DNA of 64,000 nucleotides from Tetraselmis striata (Eukaryota; Chlorophyta; Chlorodendrophyceae; Chlorodendrales; Chlorodendraceae). How positions within the stretch are numbered: the first letter of the stretch is position 1; each line of letters begins with the position of its first letter. A program made the translations under genes and the position numbers. The stretch is from contig VCJN01002118.1 of assembly GCA_006384855.1 (NCBI GenBank), positions 186,001-250,000 of the forward strand, given 5' to 3'. The notes beneath the pieces are model-generated. The model saw nothing but the letters and a program-made list of their open reading frames with translations, was not told the DNA's origin and searched no databases. Below are positions 10,269 through 22,247 of the stretch, in pieces.

Positions 10269-10967
10269 AGACTGCCCAACGCCCATGTCGCACGAGGTTA
10301 AGGCGGCCTGCGGGGATCTCTCACTGGCAGCTGGTGTTGACCTGTCGGACCTGGAGTCCTGAGCAGCGATGCCTCCCTCACGGGGAGACACAGCGACATT
10401 GGCACCACAGGGAGCCGGCCAGCTGCATGTTTACCCAAGATATCAATCCCAATGATATCTGTACATATTTGATAGCCACCGTTCAGTTTTGAGCAGCTCA
10501 GGGGGTAGCTGCGGATCACAGTTGGTGCTGTCGCCTTGATCGATATGCAGAGCTGCTTCAACCCCACCTCCCTCCCCGGGCATCGCCGCATTCCCCGGTG
10601 CAGGGCCGGGTGCATGATGCCGGCTCTGGTTGAAAGGCTGTCTGGCCTCGGCATGGCGTGGCCAGGCAGGACCCGAGGCAGCGAACCAGACATATTCTTT
10701 CTGCCGATAATATTACTTGCTGGAACCCCCTCCCCCCTTTGAGGCTCGCCAAGACATGAGCAGTGTGCCACTATTATGAAAGTCGAATTGTGATGTAAGC
10801 CATTCCAAGCTTCCAGGCAGTCAACGTGCGAGACTCGGCTGCACCCATAGGAAAACATGCCTAGCGCACTCAAATGGCAAGACTCACTGGTACATCTTGT
10901 TTCGACAGACGGCCCCTCAGGCATCACACTGTCATTTGCCACTGACAAAAGCTACATGGTCAGCTCA
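10269..10967. other. Convergent 3' region between the YABBY-like gene and GPDH
   Basis: No further gene is seen. From about 10227 to 10362 the +2 frame keeps coding character (GHEDCPTPMSHE, then LSLAAGVDLSDLES and a stop), possibly the true end of the YABBY-like protein if one base is missing or a tiny intron exists. The remainder should hold the 3' untranslated regions of two convergent genes. Confidence 0.5.
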
Positions 10968-13296
10968 CTAATTCACGAGCTCATCGTCGACCTCAAAGCG
11001 CAGGTCGCGGCTCATGACCTCCTCCGTGACCTTTTTGGGATCCTCCCCACCTTGCACATACACATCAACCACTTCAATCTGTGCCCAATGAACAGGTATC
11101 CAAATGCTTCATGTGTGTGTGTGTGTGTGTGTGGGGGCAACACGGCGCGCCACTCACCGTGGATCACACGGTAGATCCCGTTGATGATGGGGCAATCCAC
11201 GCCCAGCTTCTCGGCCAGGGCGTTGGCGGAGCGGGACGTCAGCACGCCCTCTGCCACAGCCTTCATGCTTGACATGACCTGCTCCAGGGTCTCCCCCTGG
11301 CAAGACATTGTCAGGGCGCCGCCTCCGCGCAATACGAACTCACACAACCCCTCTGCATGGAAGCTCACACTGGGGGGCCCCACCTGCCCGAGGCGCAAGC
11401 CCACCGTGCGGTTCCGACTCTGCTCTCCGGTGCATGTGAGCACAAGATCGCCGACACCAGCCAACCCTGCAAGCGCCGCCGCCGGTTGCTGTAGTAAGCA
11501 GCCAGGGAGGCGGGCAGCAGAGCTCGCCATGCCGCGCGGTGGCAGCACTCACCGCTCATGGTGTGGGGGTTTGCGCCTTTCTCCAGCGCCAGGCGCACAA
11601 TCTCATTATTCCCTGCACACGGTCCCCAGCAAGGCAGCTCAGCAACTGTGCAAGCGTAGCTGCGGATCTCCAGGCATGGCAGGCGCCACTTTTTGCCCGG
11701 CAGGATGGTACAGGCGAGCCCCGGGGACCGTGCCTCGAGTGATGAGCGCCGCGCGTATGTTGTTCCCAAAGCCCACACCATCCGACATGCCGCACGCGAT
11801 GGCCAGCACGTTTTTCAGGGAGCCGCCCAGCTCCACACCTGCAGCGCCGGCGCCCTTAGTTGTCCATTTTTGGAGCGATGGAGTGAGGCCCTGTCAGCCT
11901 GCGCCACCTTAGAACAGAGGTGGAGATGGGCCGGCCGTACCAACCACATCTGTGGTGCGATAGCAGCGGAACTTGGGTGTGGACAGCATGGACTGCACAA
12001 ATATCCCGACCTCCTCGTCCTGAACATTGGGGGGGGGGGGGGGGGGGTGTTGAGCTGGTCGGACGGGCTGGCCGGGGGCAAAGGGCAGGGAGCAGGGCAG
12101 CAAAGACCAGCCAACCTTGGCCGCAATCGTCACGGCGGTCGGCTGCCCAGTGGCAACTTCTGCCGCAAAGGATGGACCGCTGAGGTATGACAGGCGGGAG
12201 TGGAAGGCGGGCGGGAGCACGCGCTCCAGGATCTCGTTCACCTGGCACGCGTACCGTTTCACGATGGTGGGGCGTCTGAGCGGAAGCTGCGGACTCTGGC
12301 AGTCTACACCCTTCCACACACCCCACCACATCCTACATCCCAACATGGCCCATCCTAGCCAATTGTACGGCATGTAGTCTCATCGTACCGTTTCCAAGGT
12401 GTCATTCAAAATGCCCTTTGTGCAGGACACCAGCATCTGATCCTCTGGGCGAAGCACATCCGCGAGGTCCTCTGCAGTAGGGAGCGGCCATGCACACAAC
12501 ACATTCTCCGGCTTAGTGTGCTTGCAGGGCCCCATGTAGGAACGATCAGCGGATCAAGGGGCAGCGATATTCTGCCCGGCGCGCACTCATGGTGGACGCC
12601 ACAAAGGGCGTGGGGATGACCATAAGCAGCAGCTTAGACTGCTTCACCACTTCATGCTTGTCGGTGGATGCCGTGAGCCCCTCCGGACACTGCCGCAAAT
12701 GCAGCACACCCCCTTGCGGCCGTTGGTGGGGGAACAGCATCGATCCCCGGCATCACAGCATCCATGAGCAGCATCTACGCGCATGCAGCATCAACCCGGC
12801 ACCAGTCTCCGCGTGTGGCCCACCTTGACACCTGGCAGGTAGAGCTTGTTCTCATGCTCGGAGTTTATGCTTTCCGCGACCTGCGCACGTGAGCATATGG
12901 ACATTGGCCAGTTCAATGCGGCACTATGTGGCCCGGGCATTTTACGAAACCACCAGGTGCGGAACCTGCAGCCCTGCTACCCACCTCCTGCTCCAGACAC
13001 CACAGACGAGCGGTGTGGCCCATCCGCGCACAATGGATGGCAAGTGCTGTGCCCCATGCTCCACCGCCGAGGATGCCCACCTGGCGCAGTAACGCGAGGG
13101 TCCCAGCAGATCAGCAACACACTGGAAGGTTGGCGTGCTCAGCAGGACACGGCAACCCAAACCACAGCCTCGTACTTGTAGCGGTGACTGGCAGGTTCCC
13201 GACAGCTTGGAAAATAGGACTCACCGTGGTGCGCTCCGAGGTGAGGGCCACCCGCCTCTTCTTGGGGGGGTTTAGTATCGACTGCTTCTCAGCCAT
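10968..13296 (-). CDS. GPDH: NAD-dependent glycerol-3-phosphate dehydrogenase
   Basis: Twelve exons (13296-13225, 13080-12985, 12880-12824, 12689-12587, 12471-12389, 12241-12116, 12019-11941, 11838-11734, 11612-11553, 11466-11384, 11296-11158, 11050-10968) give 361 residues in one frame, the normal length. It converts dihydroxyacetone phosphate and NADH to sn-glycerol 3-phosphate, the backbone of glycerolipids and source of glycerol. Seen: dinucleotide site [12 protein letters not shown] (28-39), [25 protein letters not shown], the active-site Lys in [15 protein letters not shown] (Lys214), [14 protein letters not shown], and [14 protein letters not shown] followed by SRNR. The short N terminus (24 residues before the fold) shows no clear plastid peptide and contains PPKKRRV, which looks like a nuclear signal. 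Exon 8 appears to use a GC donor. The 87-nt intron 10 has no stop and keeps frame, so retention would add 29 residues. Confidence 0.93.
11112..11133. repeat. (GT)n microsatellite in GPDH intron 11
   Basis: Eleven GT units lie between exons 11 and 12 of the dehydrogenase gene; on its sense strand this is (AC)n. Confidence 0.9.
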
Positions 13297-14180
13297 GTTC
13301 GCCAACTTCTGGTCGGGTGCAATATTTGGCTAGCCTGCACATAAACAGGAGAGTTGACGAGAGCTGTCGCGCCGTCAGATCGGAGACGACGCGGTGGTGG
13401 TGGTGGTGGTGGTGGTGGGGGGGGGGGGGGGGGGATGTATAGGGTCGGCACAGGGTAGCTCCTAGGATAGGTCGGGGGTTGGCTGGGTTGAACCTGACCG
13501 GTCGTGGGCACGCTAGCGCGCCGGGGGTTCTAAAGCCAGGGACACAAAACTCTCCCTCAGGCCAGCGCGCTCTGCCGCCCGTTCTCCCTGGGTATCGTGA
13601 GCACACACCCAGCGCCGTCAGCTGAAATTGACGCGCCGAATATCTCGTCGTCTCATCGACCGCGGCATCACTAGGCCGGGGAGGCCAGGCGGGCATGTGA
13701 TCGGGCTCACGAACGAACCGTCGTCCGCCGCCTATCCGAAATTCCAAACCAAATATAATCCATAATACGTTTTATGTATCAGATACCACACCAGCCAGAT
13801 AGAAATGTATGATATCAACGGACGTAATATGTATTGGATTGCATCTGGTATCTTCGAATAATACTCGCAGCATGATTATTTATCGGTATGCTATGCCCTC
13901 TGATTGTACATCATATATGAATCAGCACCGAAGCGCCACTGCATGGTACAGGTACATCCGACACATTCGATTCTTCTTCAACACGGGAACGATTATGAAC
14001 ACATAGTAGTCCTTCGAAATAAAGACATAGTGATGGCGGATATATACAGGATTTAATCAAGTTAAAACAAACGTCAAAAGTGCGATGCGGTGATTCACTG
14101 CGGATTGAGGAGTCTCATCGCCTGCCTGGCCTGGTACATCGTACGGGATGGAATGTCCAATTCCGGATAACTACGGATGA
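13297..14180. other. Upstream region of GPDH
   Basis: It holds a (GGT)n tract at 13393-13416 running into a G run to about 13434, i.e. poly-C in the sense of the dehydrogenase, probably in its leader or promoter. From 13748 to 14100 the sequence is AT-rich. I see no gene. Confidence 0.5.
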
Positions 14181-14198
14181 TTCTAGAAACTTCTAGAA
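14181..14198. promoter_or_regulatory. Perfect heat-shock element
   Basis: TTCTAGAAACTTCTAGAA is four alternating, correctly spaced TTC/GAA units, the consensus binding site of trimeric heat-shock factor. It lies 1,027 bp upstream of the HSP70 start codon and 885 bp upstream of the divergent GPDH start. A weaker partial site (TTCTAGAG) is at about 14254-14261, and a TATA-like TTATAAT at about 14330. Its distance from HSP70 implies a long 5' leader, a leader intron, or action at a distance. Confidence 0.75.
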
Positions 14199-15224
14199 TA
14201 TTGCAGGGTTTAGCATCGTTCGGCCCATATTAGACCGGGATCTTCCGGCGTGTTCTAGAGTATTCGTCGCAGCAGCCCAGCACTACGGGTAGTGCACCAC
14301 CCGTACGAACTCGCACATTGAGGACCGCCTTATAATGTCGCTACTCGTCAGATAGCGACTACTAGGTCGCTACTACCGCGGGGGCGCCCGCCGGAATGAA
14401 AATAAATATGAAGGACTCGGAAGGTACCAGTACCGTAGTACTAGTACCAGTACGAGTAGCTCGGGAGTGCGAGTTCTATTATAATAGTAAAGCGTACCCG
14501 AGTATAGTACCCTGGCCTGTACAGCAGCAGATCGTCGACGACGGACTTTATTCGGGATGTAGTCTTTTCCCTTCCCCAGTACTTTCCGTGCATTCTCTTT
14601 ACGCTCTCCCTGAAACCAAAAAGAATAACGGACTTCGGGGCTCGCGGCACGCCGGCGCGGCGCGCCGCCGGCGGCCGGCTCCTCGTCGTTGCACGTCGCG
14701 TCGTCCGCGCGAGTTGAATTCTGACTTTATATACATTTTCATACATACGAGGTTATCCTCGTACTGCGAACTCATCTTCGTGCCCCCGCGCGCGCCCCGA
14801 ACAGAACCGCACAATATACTGCATCAGCTCCGACACCATACATACACTCGTAACGCTCATCTCGTCGTCGCGCGTCTTCGCGGAGGCAGCCCTCGTACGT
14901 TCGCGCCGCCTGACGGCGCGCGCGCGGCCGGGAGCGTGCCAGGCTGTGATTCGCGCTTGCTGTGCTGCGCAACGACAAGCATAGCGTAAAGTACCGCGCC
15001 GCGACAGTACTACCCGCACCGCCGCGGTCGCGTCAGGCCGCTGGTTCAAATATGGCGCTCCGTCGGACACAGGCACCGCTTGCTCTCCTATCGGAATCGC
15101 GCCTCAACCACCGCCGCAACATAGAGTAACGCACCCACAACTCACCGCTCCACAATCCGTCCGACAGCACTCCGTCATCTGTGAGCCTCTAGTGCCTACT
15201 TCGTAACACGCAAAGTCAGCAATC
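14199..15224 (+). promoter_or_regulatory. Promoter and leader region of HSP70
   Basis: Nine GTAC motifs lie between 14423 and 14582 (for example GGTACCAGTACCGTAGTACT). The 54-bp dispersed repeat is at 14579-14632, a TTTATATAC box at about 14724-14732, and a GC-rich stretch follows up to the ATG. No protein gene is seen. Which TATA-like box is used cannot be told. Confidence 0.4.
14579..14632. repeat. 54-bp dispersed repeat, copy 2
   Basis: This is the second copy of 6800-6853, again 3' of a GTAC-rich block. Its presence in two unrelated upstream regions suggests a small mobile or regulatory module. Confidence 0.65.
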
Positions 15225-18039
15225 ATGGCGCAGGCCCCTGCAGTGGGTATCGATCTGGGCACCACGTACAGGTACAATCACCGCCCGCAGTTCCACCTCG
15301 TCCCACCCTTAGGCGCGCTTCGACACGGCGCCGCCGCCGTCGGCGCCTGCCCTGCCGTCTGCCGATGGCGGCTGACCGGCTTCCGCACGTTCCGCTGCTC
15401 CTTCTCCTCTCCCGGCAGCTAATTTTCCATTTTACCCTCTATCGCGTCCCCCTCCTGCTGCCTGGACCCCGCGTTTCGAGTGGTCGTTGTGCGCGCCCAC
15501 CGAGCCGCGCCGCCGTTCGGGTCGGCACAGCGGCCGCCTTCCAGACGCTTCCTCTTCCCGAACCTGAGCCACCGGCGACACATGCACGGCGCTGCTCCAG
15601 TCGCCCCTCCACCTATACCGTTATTTCGCCAACTCATAATCTCCCTATTCCCTTTCCCCGTCAACCCCATCGATACACCTACGCTGCCCGTTATCCAGCC
15701 TTCGTCACCGACCTGCACCGAGAACATGCGGGGCGCTCAGATCTGATCTCGACGCGTACTTAACGCCTTCGGCCACTGGCGTGCGCGCTCTTGCCGCCTT
15801 GGCCGCGTTTTCTGGCCTAAGTATTGTGGCCCTGTCGGGCCTCGTTGTACTGCATGCCATGATGATAGGCGTATCACCGTACTCCCCTCGCGTACGCGCA
15901 ACGTCTCCAGGCAGGGCAGCTTGCCTCTCCCCCTCACCGGGCAACACTTGAAAACCAGCCCACTAACTGTTTGTTCGATTATCCGCTCCTCCTCTGCAGC
16001 TGCGTGGGTGTCTGGCAGAATGACCGCGTGGAGATCATTGCCAACGACCAGGGCAACCGTACTACGCCCTCTTATGTCGCCTTCACCGACAGCGAGCGCC
16101 TGATTGGTGATGCCGCCAAGAACCAGGTGGCCATGAACCCCACCAACACCGTCTTCGATGCCAAGCGCCTCATTGGCCGCAAGTTCAGCGACTCCGCCAT
16201 CCAGCACGACATCAAGATGTGGCCCTTCCAGGTCAAGTCTGGCCCCGCTGAGAAGCCTCTGATTGAGGGTGAGTGCCCCCTCTTCATGCCACGGCATTAC
16301 TGCCTCCGATATGGCTGCTGAATGTTACCTCCTGCAGCTGCTGCAAATATTGTGGTGGCACATTGACAGAACCTAATGTTGCGCTTCTGTTTCCGCTGAC
16401 AGTTGACTACAAGGGCGAGAGGAAGACTTTCGCCGCAGAGGAGATCAGCTCCATGGTGCTGGTCAAGATGAGGGAGATTGCCCAGTCGTATCTTGGTAAC
16501 GACAGGGAGGTCAAGCGCGCGGTGGTCACCGTGCCTGCATATTTCAACGATAGCCAGCGCCAGGCCACCAAGGATGCTGGTGCCATTGCGGGCCTCGATG
16601 TGCTGCGTATCATTAACGAGCCGACTGCCGCGGCCATTGCGTATGGTCTGGACAAGAAGGACCAGTCCACTGGCGAGCGCAATGTGCTCATCTTCGACCT
16701 GGGCGGCGGCACGTTTGATGTGTCCCTGCTGACCATTGAGGAGGGTATCTTCGAGGTCAAGGCCACCGCCGGCGACACCCATCTTGGTGGTGAGGATTTC
16801 GACAACCGCCTTGTGACCCACTTTGTGCAGGAGTTCAAGCGCAAGTATAAGAAGGAGATCACTGGCAACCCCCGTGCCATGCGCCGCCTGCGGACCGCAT
16901 GCGAGCGTGCGAAGCGCACCCTGTCCGCCAGCGCGCAGACCAGCGTGGAGATTGACTCCCTGTACGAGGGTGTGGACTTCTTCACCTCCATCACCCGTGC
17001 CCGCTTTGAGGAGCTGAACGCCGACCTGTTCCGCAAGTGCATTGAGCCCGTCGAGAAGGTGATCAAGGATGCCAAGATGGACAAGGGCACCGTTCACGAT
17101 GTGGTGCTGGTGGGCGGCTCCACCCGTATCCCCAAGGTGCAGGAGCTTCTGCAGAACTTCTTCAACGGCAAGGAGCTGTGCAAGAGCATCAACCCCGACG
17201 AGGCCGTCGCATACGGTGCTGCTGTGCAGGCTGCCATCCTGTCGGGTGAGACCTCGGAGAAGGTCCAGGACCTGCTGCTGCTGGACGTCACGCCGCTGTC
17301 CCTGGGTCTGGAGACTGCTGGTGGTGTGATGACTGTGCTTATCCCCCGCAACACTACCATCCCCACCAAGAAGGAGCAGATCTTCTCCACCTACTCCGAC
17401 AACCAGCCCGGCGTGCTCATCCAGGTGTACGAGGGCGAGCGCTCTCGCACGCGGGACAACAACCTGCTGGGCAAGTTCGAGCTCACTGGCATCCCGCCCG
17501 CGCCCCGTGGCGTGCCCCAGATCAATGTTACATTCGACATTGATGCCAACGGTATCCTGAATGTGTCTGCCGAGGACAAGACCACTGGCAAATCCAGCAA
17601 GATTACCATCACCAATGACAAGGGCCGTTTGTCCAAGGATGAGATCGAGAAGATGGTGCAGGATGCAGAGAAGTACAAGGCGGAGGATGAGGAGCACAAG
17701 AAGAAGGTTGAGGCCAAGAATGGCCTTGAGAACTACGCCTACAACATGCGCAACAGCATTAATGACGAGAAGCTGGCAGAGAAGCTTGAGGCGGGTGACA
17801 AGGAGACCGTCAACAAGGCGATCGACGCTGCCATTGAGTGGCTTGATGCCAACCAGCTTGCGGAGGTGGAGGAGTTTGAGTCCAAGCTCAAGGAGCTCGA
17901 GCAGCTGTGCAACCCGATCATGTCCAAGGTGTACCAGGGCGCTGGTGGTATGCCTGGTGGTATGCCCGACATGGGCGGTGCTGGTGCGCCTCCTGGTGCG
18001 GGTGCCGGCGCCGGCCCCGACATCGAGGAGGTCGACTAG
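15225..18039 (+). CDS. HSP70: Cytosolic HSP70 chaperone
   Basis: Three exons (15225-15271, 16000-16268, 16403-18039) give 650 residues, the standard length. The protein binds and refolds unfolded peptides in an ATP-driven cycle with J-proteins and exchange factors. Seen: phosphate loop [14 protein letters not shown] (split by the first intron), [26 protein letters not shown], the linker [11 protein letters not shown], a Gly/Met/Pro-rich tail ([12 protein letters not shown]) and the terminal EEVD that docks TPR co-chaperones and marks the cytosolic/nuclear form. The first intron of 728 nt immediately after GTTYS is long compared with the others. A heat-shock element lies upstream at 14181-14198, consistent with heat induction. 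Codon use is strongly biased to G/C-ending codons, as in highly expressed genes. No defect is seen. Confidence 0.98.
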
Positions 18040-19893
18040 AATGGTCGCTGCTGCGCGAGCGGGCATTTTGGGAGGAGCATACCACCCATGGGGGCAGGTG
18101 CTCTGGCCTGTGATTCCTGCAGGCAATAGATAGCTCTGCAGCTGCTGCGTCTACATGATGAGTAGCACCGCAATATGGACACACTAGCGCTAGCCTTCCA
18201 TCTGAGTATGTGGGAGGTTTTGTATAATATACCTCGCACTGACGAGTTATGCATCCAATGTGTCCCATTGTCTCATTTAGCACATGGTGCAGTGTTTTCA
18301 TGCCTGACATGTCCTGTCAGCTGGGTATGACATGGAGGTAGGCAGTGGCAGACAAGTTGTCTGCTAACCCTGTGGCACATATATGACGTAGGATAGGGAT
18401 ATTGATGGCTTTGTACACATCCATCACCTAGTCATCTCGTATATTGGTTGTCTGTCAAGCCAACACAAAGCTATGGCAGTCGTGCAAGAGGTTCTGAAAC
18501 AGTAGCACATACCTCACAAGCAACACCTTTCACACCTGAGGTCATGCAGTCTGCAAGAAGGGTATTGTTGTTAGATATGATGGACATCTGAACTAGTCTA
18601 CCGCTTGACAGTGCATACAGGCAGCAACAACTGTGATACACACTTGAAGTAAATTGGCTGTTGGCCCAACCATTGCTGGCCCAACAAGTGCAATTACATG
18701 GGATGGGGCTCCCCATGCACACAGCGATGATACGGGTCTGCGTATGAATCTGCTGCGACTGTATTAAGTGGAAAATGATCGGTGGAAACCAAGTGTCGAA
18801 ACTACTAAAATTGCTCGGTATTTCTGTGCCGTGACATCATGCGTGTGGGGAAGTCATATACTAGCAGCATCAGTTAGATTAATATGCTTAGAATTATTGC
18901 GGTCTTGGCCGCCGAGTAGCAGAAGCTTGCTGCTGGCCTGCATTTATCAATTAAGCCTGCGCCAGGAGTTGCTCTTTCTCTAGCAACACAGCGAGCATGA
19001 AGGGGAAAAATGGTACCGGTACTGGGTACATGTACCCAGGTTCCGCGGAAGGCTGGAACACATTATTTGTAGTGGGAGAAGGCTGGAGCACAATCGCACA
19101 GAGACCGCGTTTGTATGTACATGAACGTTCTCATATACGCAGCGTCAGTTTCGAGTTGCCCTTCAATTATTTCGTACTATAATATCTATATTGTCATTAA
19201 TTTTTTTGTCAATTTTCCATACTAGCATGCGAGTCCGCGAGGAGACAGTTGTGCGGACACCGCCTCAGCAACACAGCGCACCGTTTTGAAAGGCGCATCA
19301 AAGGAACTGCGCGAAACTCGGTCGCAGCTCACGCGCAGACACAACTATCGTCTGGTGCACCCGAACCCCAAGTGACGTTCAGTGCGACCCAGGCGACGAT
19401 CAGGCTACGGTCGACTGCCATCACGGGGGGGCTACTCTGTGAAGTTTCACCCGTCCGGATCCGAGAGGTAGCCAGAGGCGGCTGGCAGGCAGAGTGCCCC
19501 ACGGTATGGCGAAGGCGTCCAGTTGAAAGGGGGGAAGTCAGAGGGCTGCCGTATATCGCTTCTTTCCCTTGCGCGGTCTGAGCGCCACTTGTAGTGGAAG
19601 CTCGCCCATTGGGCTGGTCTCTGGCGAGCAGCAGTAGCAGCAGGAGGAGGAGGTGGAACCCCCCCCCCCCCCCCCCCCACCTTCTGCAAAGAAGCTCATC
19701 CAAAGTCCTTGTCTCCGCGATGAACAGATCTCCCACAGTGCGCCCTACGGCCATACGCATGCCCGTAGCTATTATCAGATAATCTCCCTGGACCTCGCTT
19801 AACCAGCAGCACCAGCTAGGCAGGGAGCCTGAGCAGAGCTATGCGCGCTGTTGAGGAGCTGAGAGTTGGACACGCTGGGCAGGTGGGGTCAGC
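18040..19893. other. Intergenic region after HSP70
   Basis: The first few hundred bases are presumably the HSP70 3' untranslated region. A (GGTACCGGTACTGGGTACATGTACCC-type) GTAC cluster lies at 19010-19040. A 19-base C run is at about 19660-19678. A short minus-strand stretch near 19760-19685 reads VGRTVGDLFIAETRTLDELL with a following GT, but no continuation could be found. No gene is called. Confidence 0.5.
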
Positions 19894-21297
19894 ATGGAGC
19901 CTGGGATGATGCTGGACGGCATGCCAGGGGAGGCGTGGCCGCGCTGGGCGCCGATGATGCAGCAGGCAGCGGGGCCCCCGATGCAGCAGCAGCTACAGGG
20001 AAACTATGACCCACGGCAGCAGCCGCCGTGCCTGTACTGCGGAAGTGGCAGCCACGACATCCTGGACTGCGGCTCGCTGGAGAACGACAAGGCGCGGCGG
20101 GACGGGCAGCGACGCGCGGCGGCGGAGGCAGCGCGCCGGACGGGGCAGGGTGTGCAGGCACCGGCGTACCGCAGCCGCACGGGGCTGCAGCAGGTGCTGC
20201 AGGAAAACGCGGCTGCAGGCGAGGGCGGCCGCGGGGACGCCTCCACGGGCAGTGCCGCCACGGAGGACTGCGGGGTGGTGGAGGTCCGCAAGGGGATTTA
20301 CGCGCGCGAGAAGCTGGTGCCGCGCGCGGCGCTGTTCAACAACGGGAGGGGCCTGGAGAAGGAGACGCACGCGGCGGTGCGCATGCGTGTACTGCGCGCC
20401 CTCATGGGCGCCATCATCACGCCCACCGAGGAAGCCACCGAGCAGCGCAAGGAGGTGAAGGAACAGCGCTGCGCGCCGGTGCTGCTCACCATGGTTGCCG
20501 AGGCGATGAGCCTCATTGCGCCCATCCTCCACCGCGTCGTCCTCGACGGCATCGGCGTCGCCAGGCTCAACCCCGACGGTGAGCCCCCTACCCCCTCCGC
20601 TCATCACAGCCATCCTCGGCATTGTCGAAGCGCCAACTATGGCACCGACCCTTGATTGCCAGAATGCAGGGAATGGCGCATGGGCAAATCCCTCCAACCC
20701 ATGGATGTCACTCTCTAATCCCCACCCCTTTGTGCCGCCCATAGGCTCACAGGAGATCCACTGCACCACGCTGGGCAAGGTGTTCACAGCGGTCCGCAAG
20801 GCGACGGTGGGCGAGGCCAAGGGCATCATGGAGAATGTAAAGCGCGCGCTGGTGGTGGGCGACCCCAAGAAGATGTTCCCCTGCCTGACAGGGGTGCGCC
20901 CGCTGGTGCCGCTGCCGGGGTCGCCGGATCTGGTGACCGTGAAGGAGGCGCTGGCGGATCCGTTCGTGCGCTTTGTGTCAGGGGAGCTGAGGGTGGAGCA
21001 GCAGGTGGCCACCATCCTGGCGCTGGTGCAGCAGTCGCCGCAGATGCGGCTGAGCGGTGCGATCACCAGGAAGGACAGGCCAAAGCGCGCGGCGGAGCAG
21101 GTGCGCCTCCCACGTCACCAGCCTGGCAGTCACCCCCTGGTTGCATGCGGTTGCTGACACGATAGCCGTGCACTGCTATACCCCACTCGCAGATGGAGAA
21201 AGAGGACCGGGAGATGCAGCGACGCATGCTAATGCTGGCAGCCACGAACCTGCAGCAGGCGCAGGCGGGCGGCCACTTCGGTTCTGGGCGGATGTGA
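19894..21297 (+). CDS. Zinc-knuckle (CCHC) protein of unknown function
   Basis: Three exons (19894-20578, 20745-21100, 21193-21297) join in frame to 381 residues; the ATG has a good context (AGCATGG). Near residue 47 there is CLYCGSGSHDILDC, a C-x2-C-x4-H-x4-C knuckle as in nucleic-acid-binding proteins and retroviral nucleocapsids. It is preceded by a Met/Gln/Pro-rich leader and followed by a basic Ala/Arg segment. The remaining ~250 residues are a compact mixed helical region (LLTMVAEAMSLIAPILHRVV; IHCTTLGKVFTAVRKATVGE) that I do not recognise. It ends with a Met/Gln-rich helix. No signal peptide or membrane segment is seen. The regular introns argue for a cellular gene. It could be a domesticated retroelement capsid, but nothing besides the knuckle supports that. 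Confidence 0.75.
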
Positions 21298-22247
21298 GGG
21301 CGCGCATGGCTGTCCAGGGCGGGAGCCCGCCGGTGGCAAGCGGTCGCCCATGCGCGGAAGATGCCGGCTGTACTTTATACCGTGTGGACTGTGCTCAGCC
21401 ACACCTTAATGTGCATGCATAATATGTTGAGGTTTGTGACTTCTAAGCAGAGTGGCAGGGAGAGCCACCCTCAGTACGAGAAGCGGAGGCTACATGCATG
21501 CATGAATGAGCGAGCGAGTGAACTTGTCAAACAGGGTGATAGGTATCTAGATACATAGATGCGAAAACGGAAAGTAACGTTAGCTGTTGGCATTTGTATG
21601 ATGTATTGACACACGTGCGGTACCCCGGTGCGGTGTGGCCGAGCGTGCTTGTAATGCTGCTGGGCTTGCTGGCTGCCTGCGGTGTGCCCAGCCCCCCTTT
21701 AGGCCGTTACAGGCACCTGCCAGAGCACTGTTGACAGCCGTTTTGTATGTTTGGCGCGGTGAGAGATGTTTCCGGTGCGTGTCCTCCTCCCAGCAGGGCA
21801 CCGCTCTCGCGTAGCATCACCGTGCGCGCGGCACTACGGTCTGATCAGTGAGTTATCACACAGCTACTCGCTCCCTTGATGAAGGCGTCTCGGCCGCTCG
21901 GGTCGCTGGACGAGATCGAAACTCGGCCAGTGCCTAGCAGTCATGCCGTGTTTCTTAGTCGTACCACCCGCATAGTCGCTGCAAAGTACGGTGAGCGCAG
22001 CTTGCTGGACAGTCGGTCCACGAGTCTATGTGTACACCTAGTCGAGTGGCTGGCTTTTTGGAACCCAGGTCACGGTCTCACCCATGCAGTAGGCAGTCGT
22101 GCGACGCCCACCTCCCTGTCGTCATCCGTGGATTGTGTAGCGACTATGTGTATGCATGGGAAAAGCGAGGGGAAGTAGACGGAGGGTTCTCCTCGTGACA
22201 CAGCAACTACAGGTAGAAGGAAAGACTTAATGTGTATTAAGTTCGCA
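21298..22247. other. Intergenic region
   Basis: This holds the 3' end of the zinc-knuckle gene and then spacer. A plus-strand open frame at about 21876-22178 has no splice or family support. I see no gene here. Confidence 0.5.

Noticed and set aside
16297-18126. Long minus-strand ORF (609 codons) opposite HSP70
   Set aside because: It is an antisense shadow of a strongly codon-biased gene, with no family features of its own.
19685-19765. CBS-domain-like exon on the minus strand (VGDLFIAETRTLDELL)
   Set aside because: It is a single short match with no neighbouring exons; likely chance.
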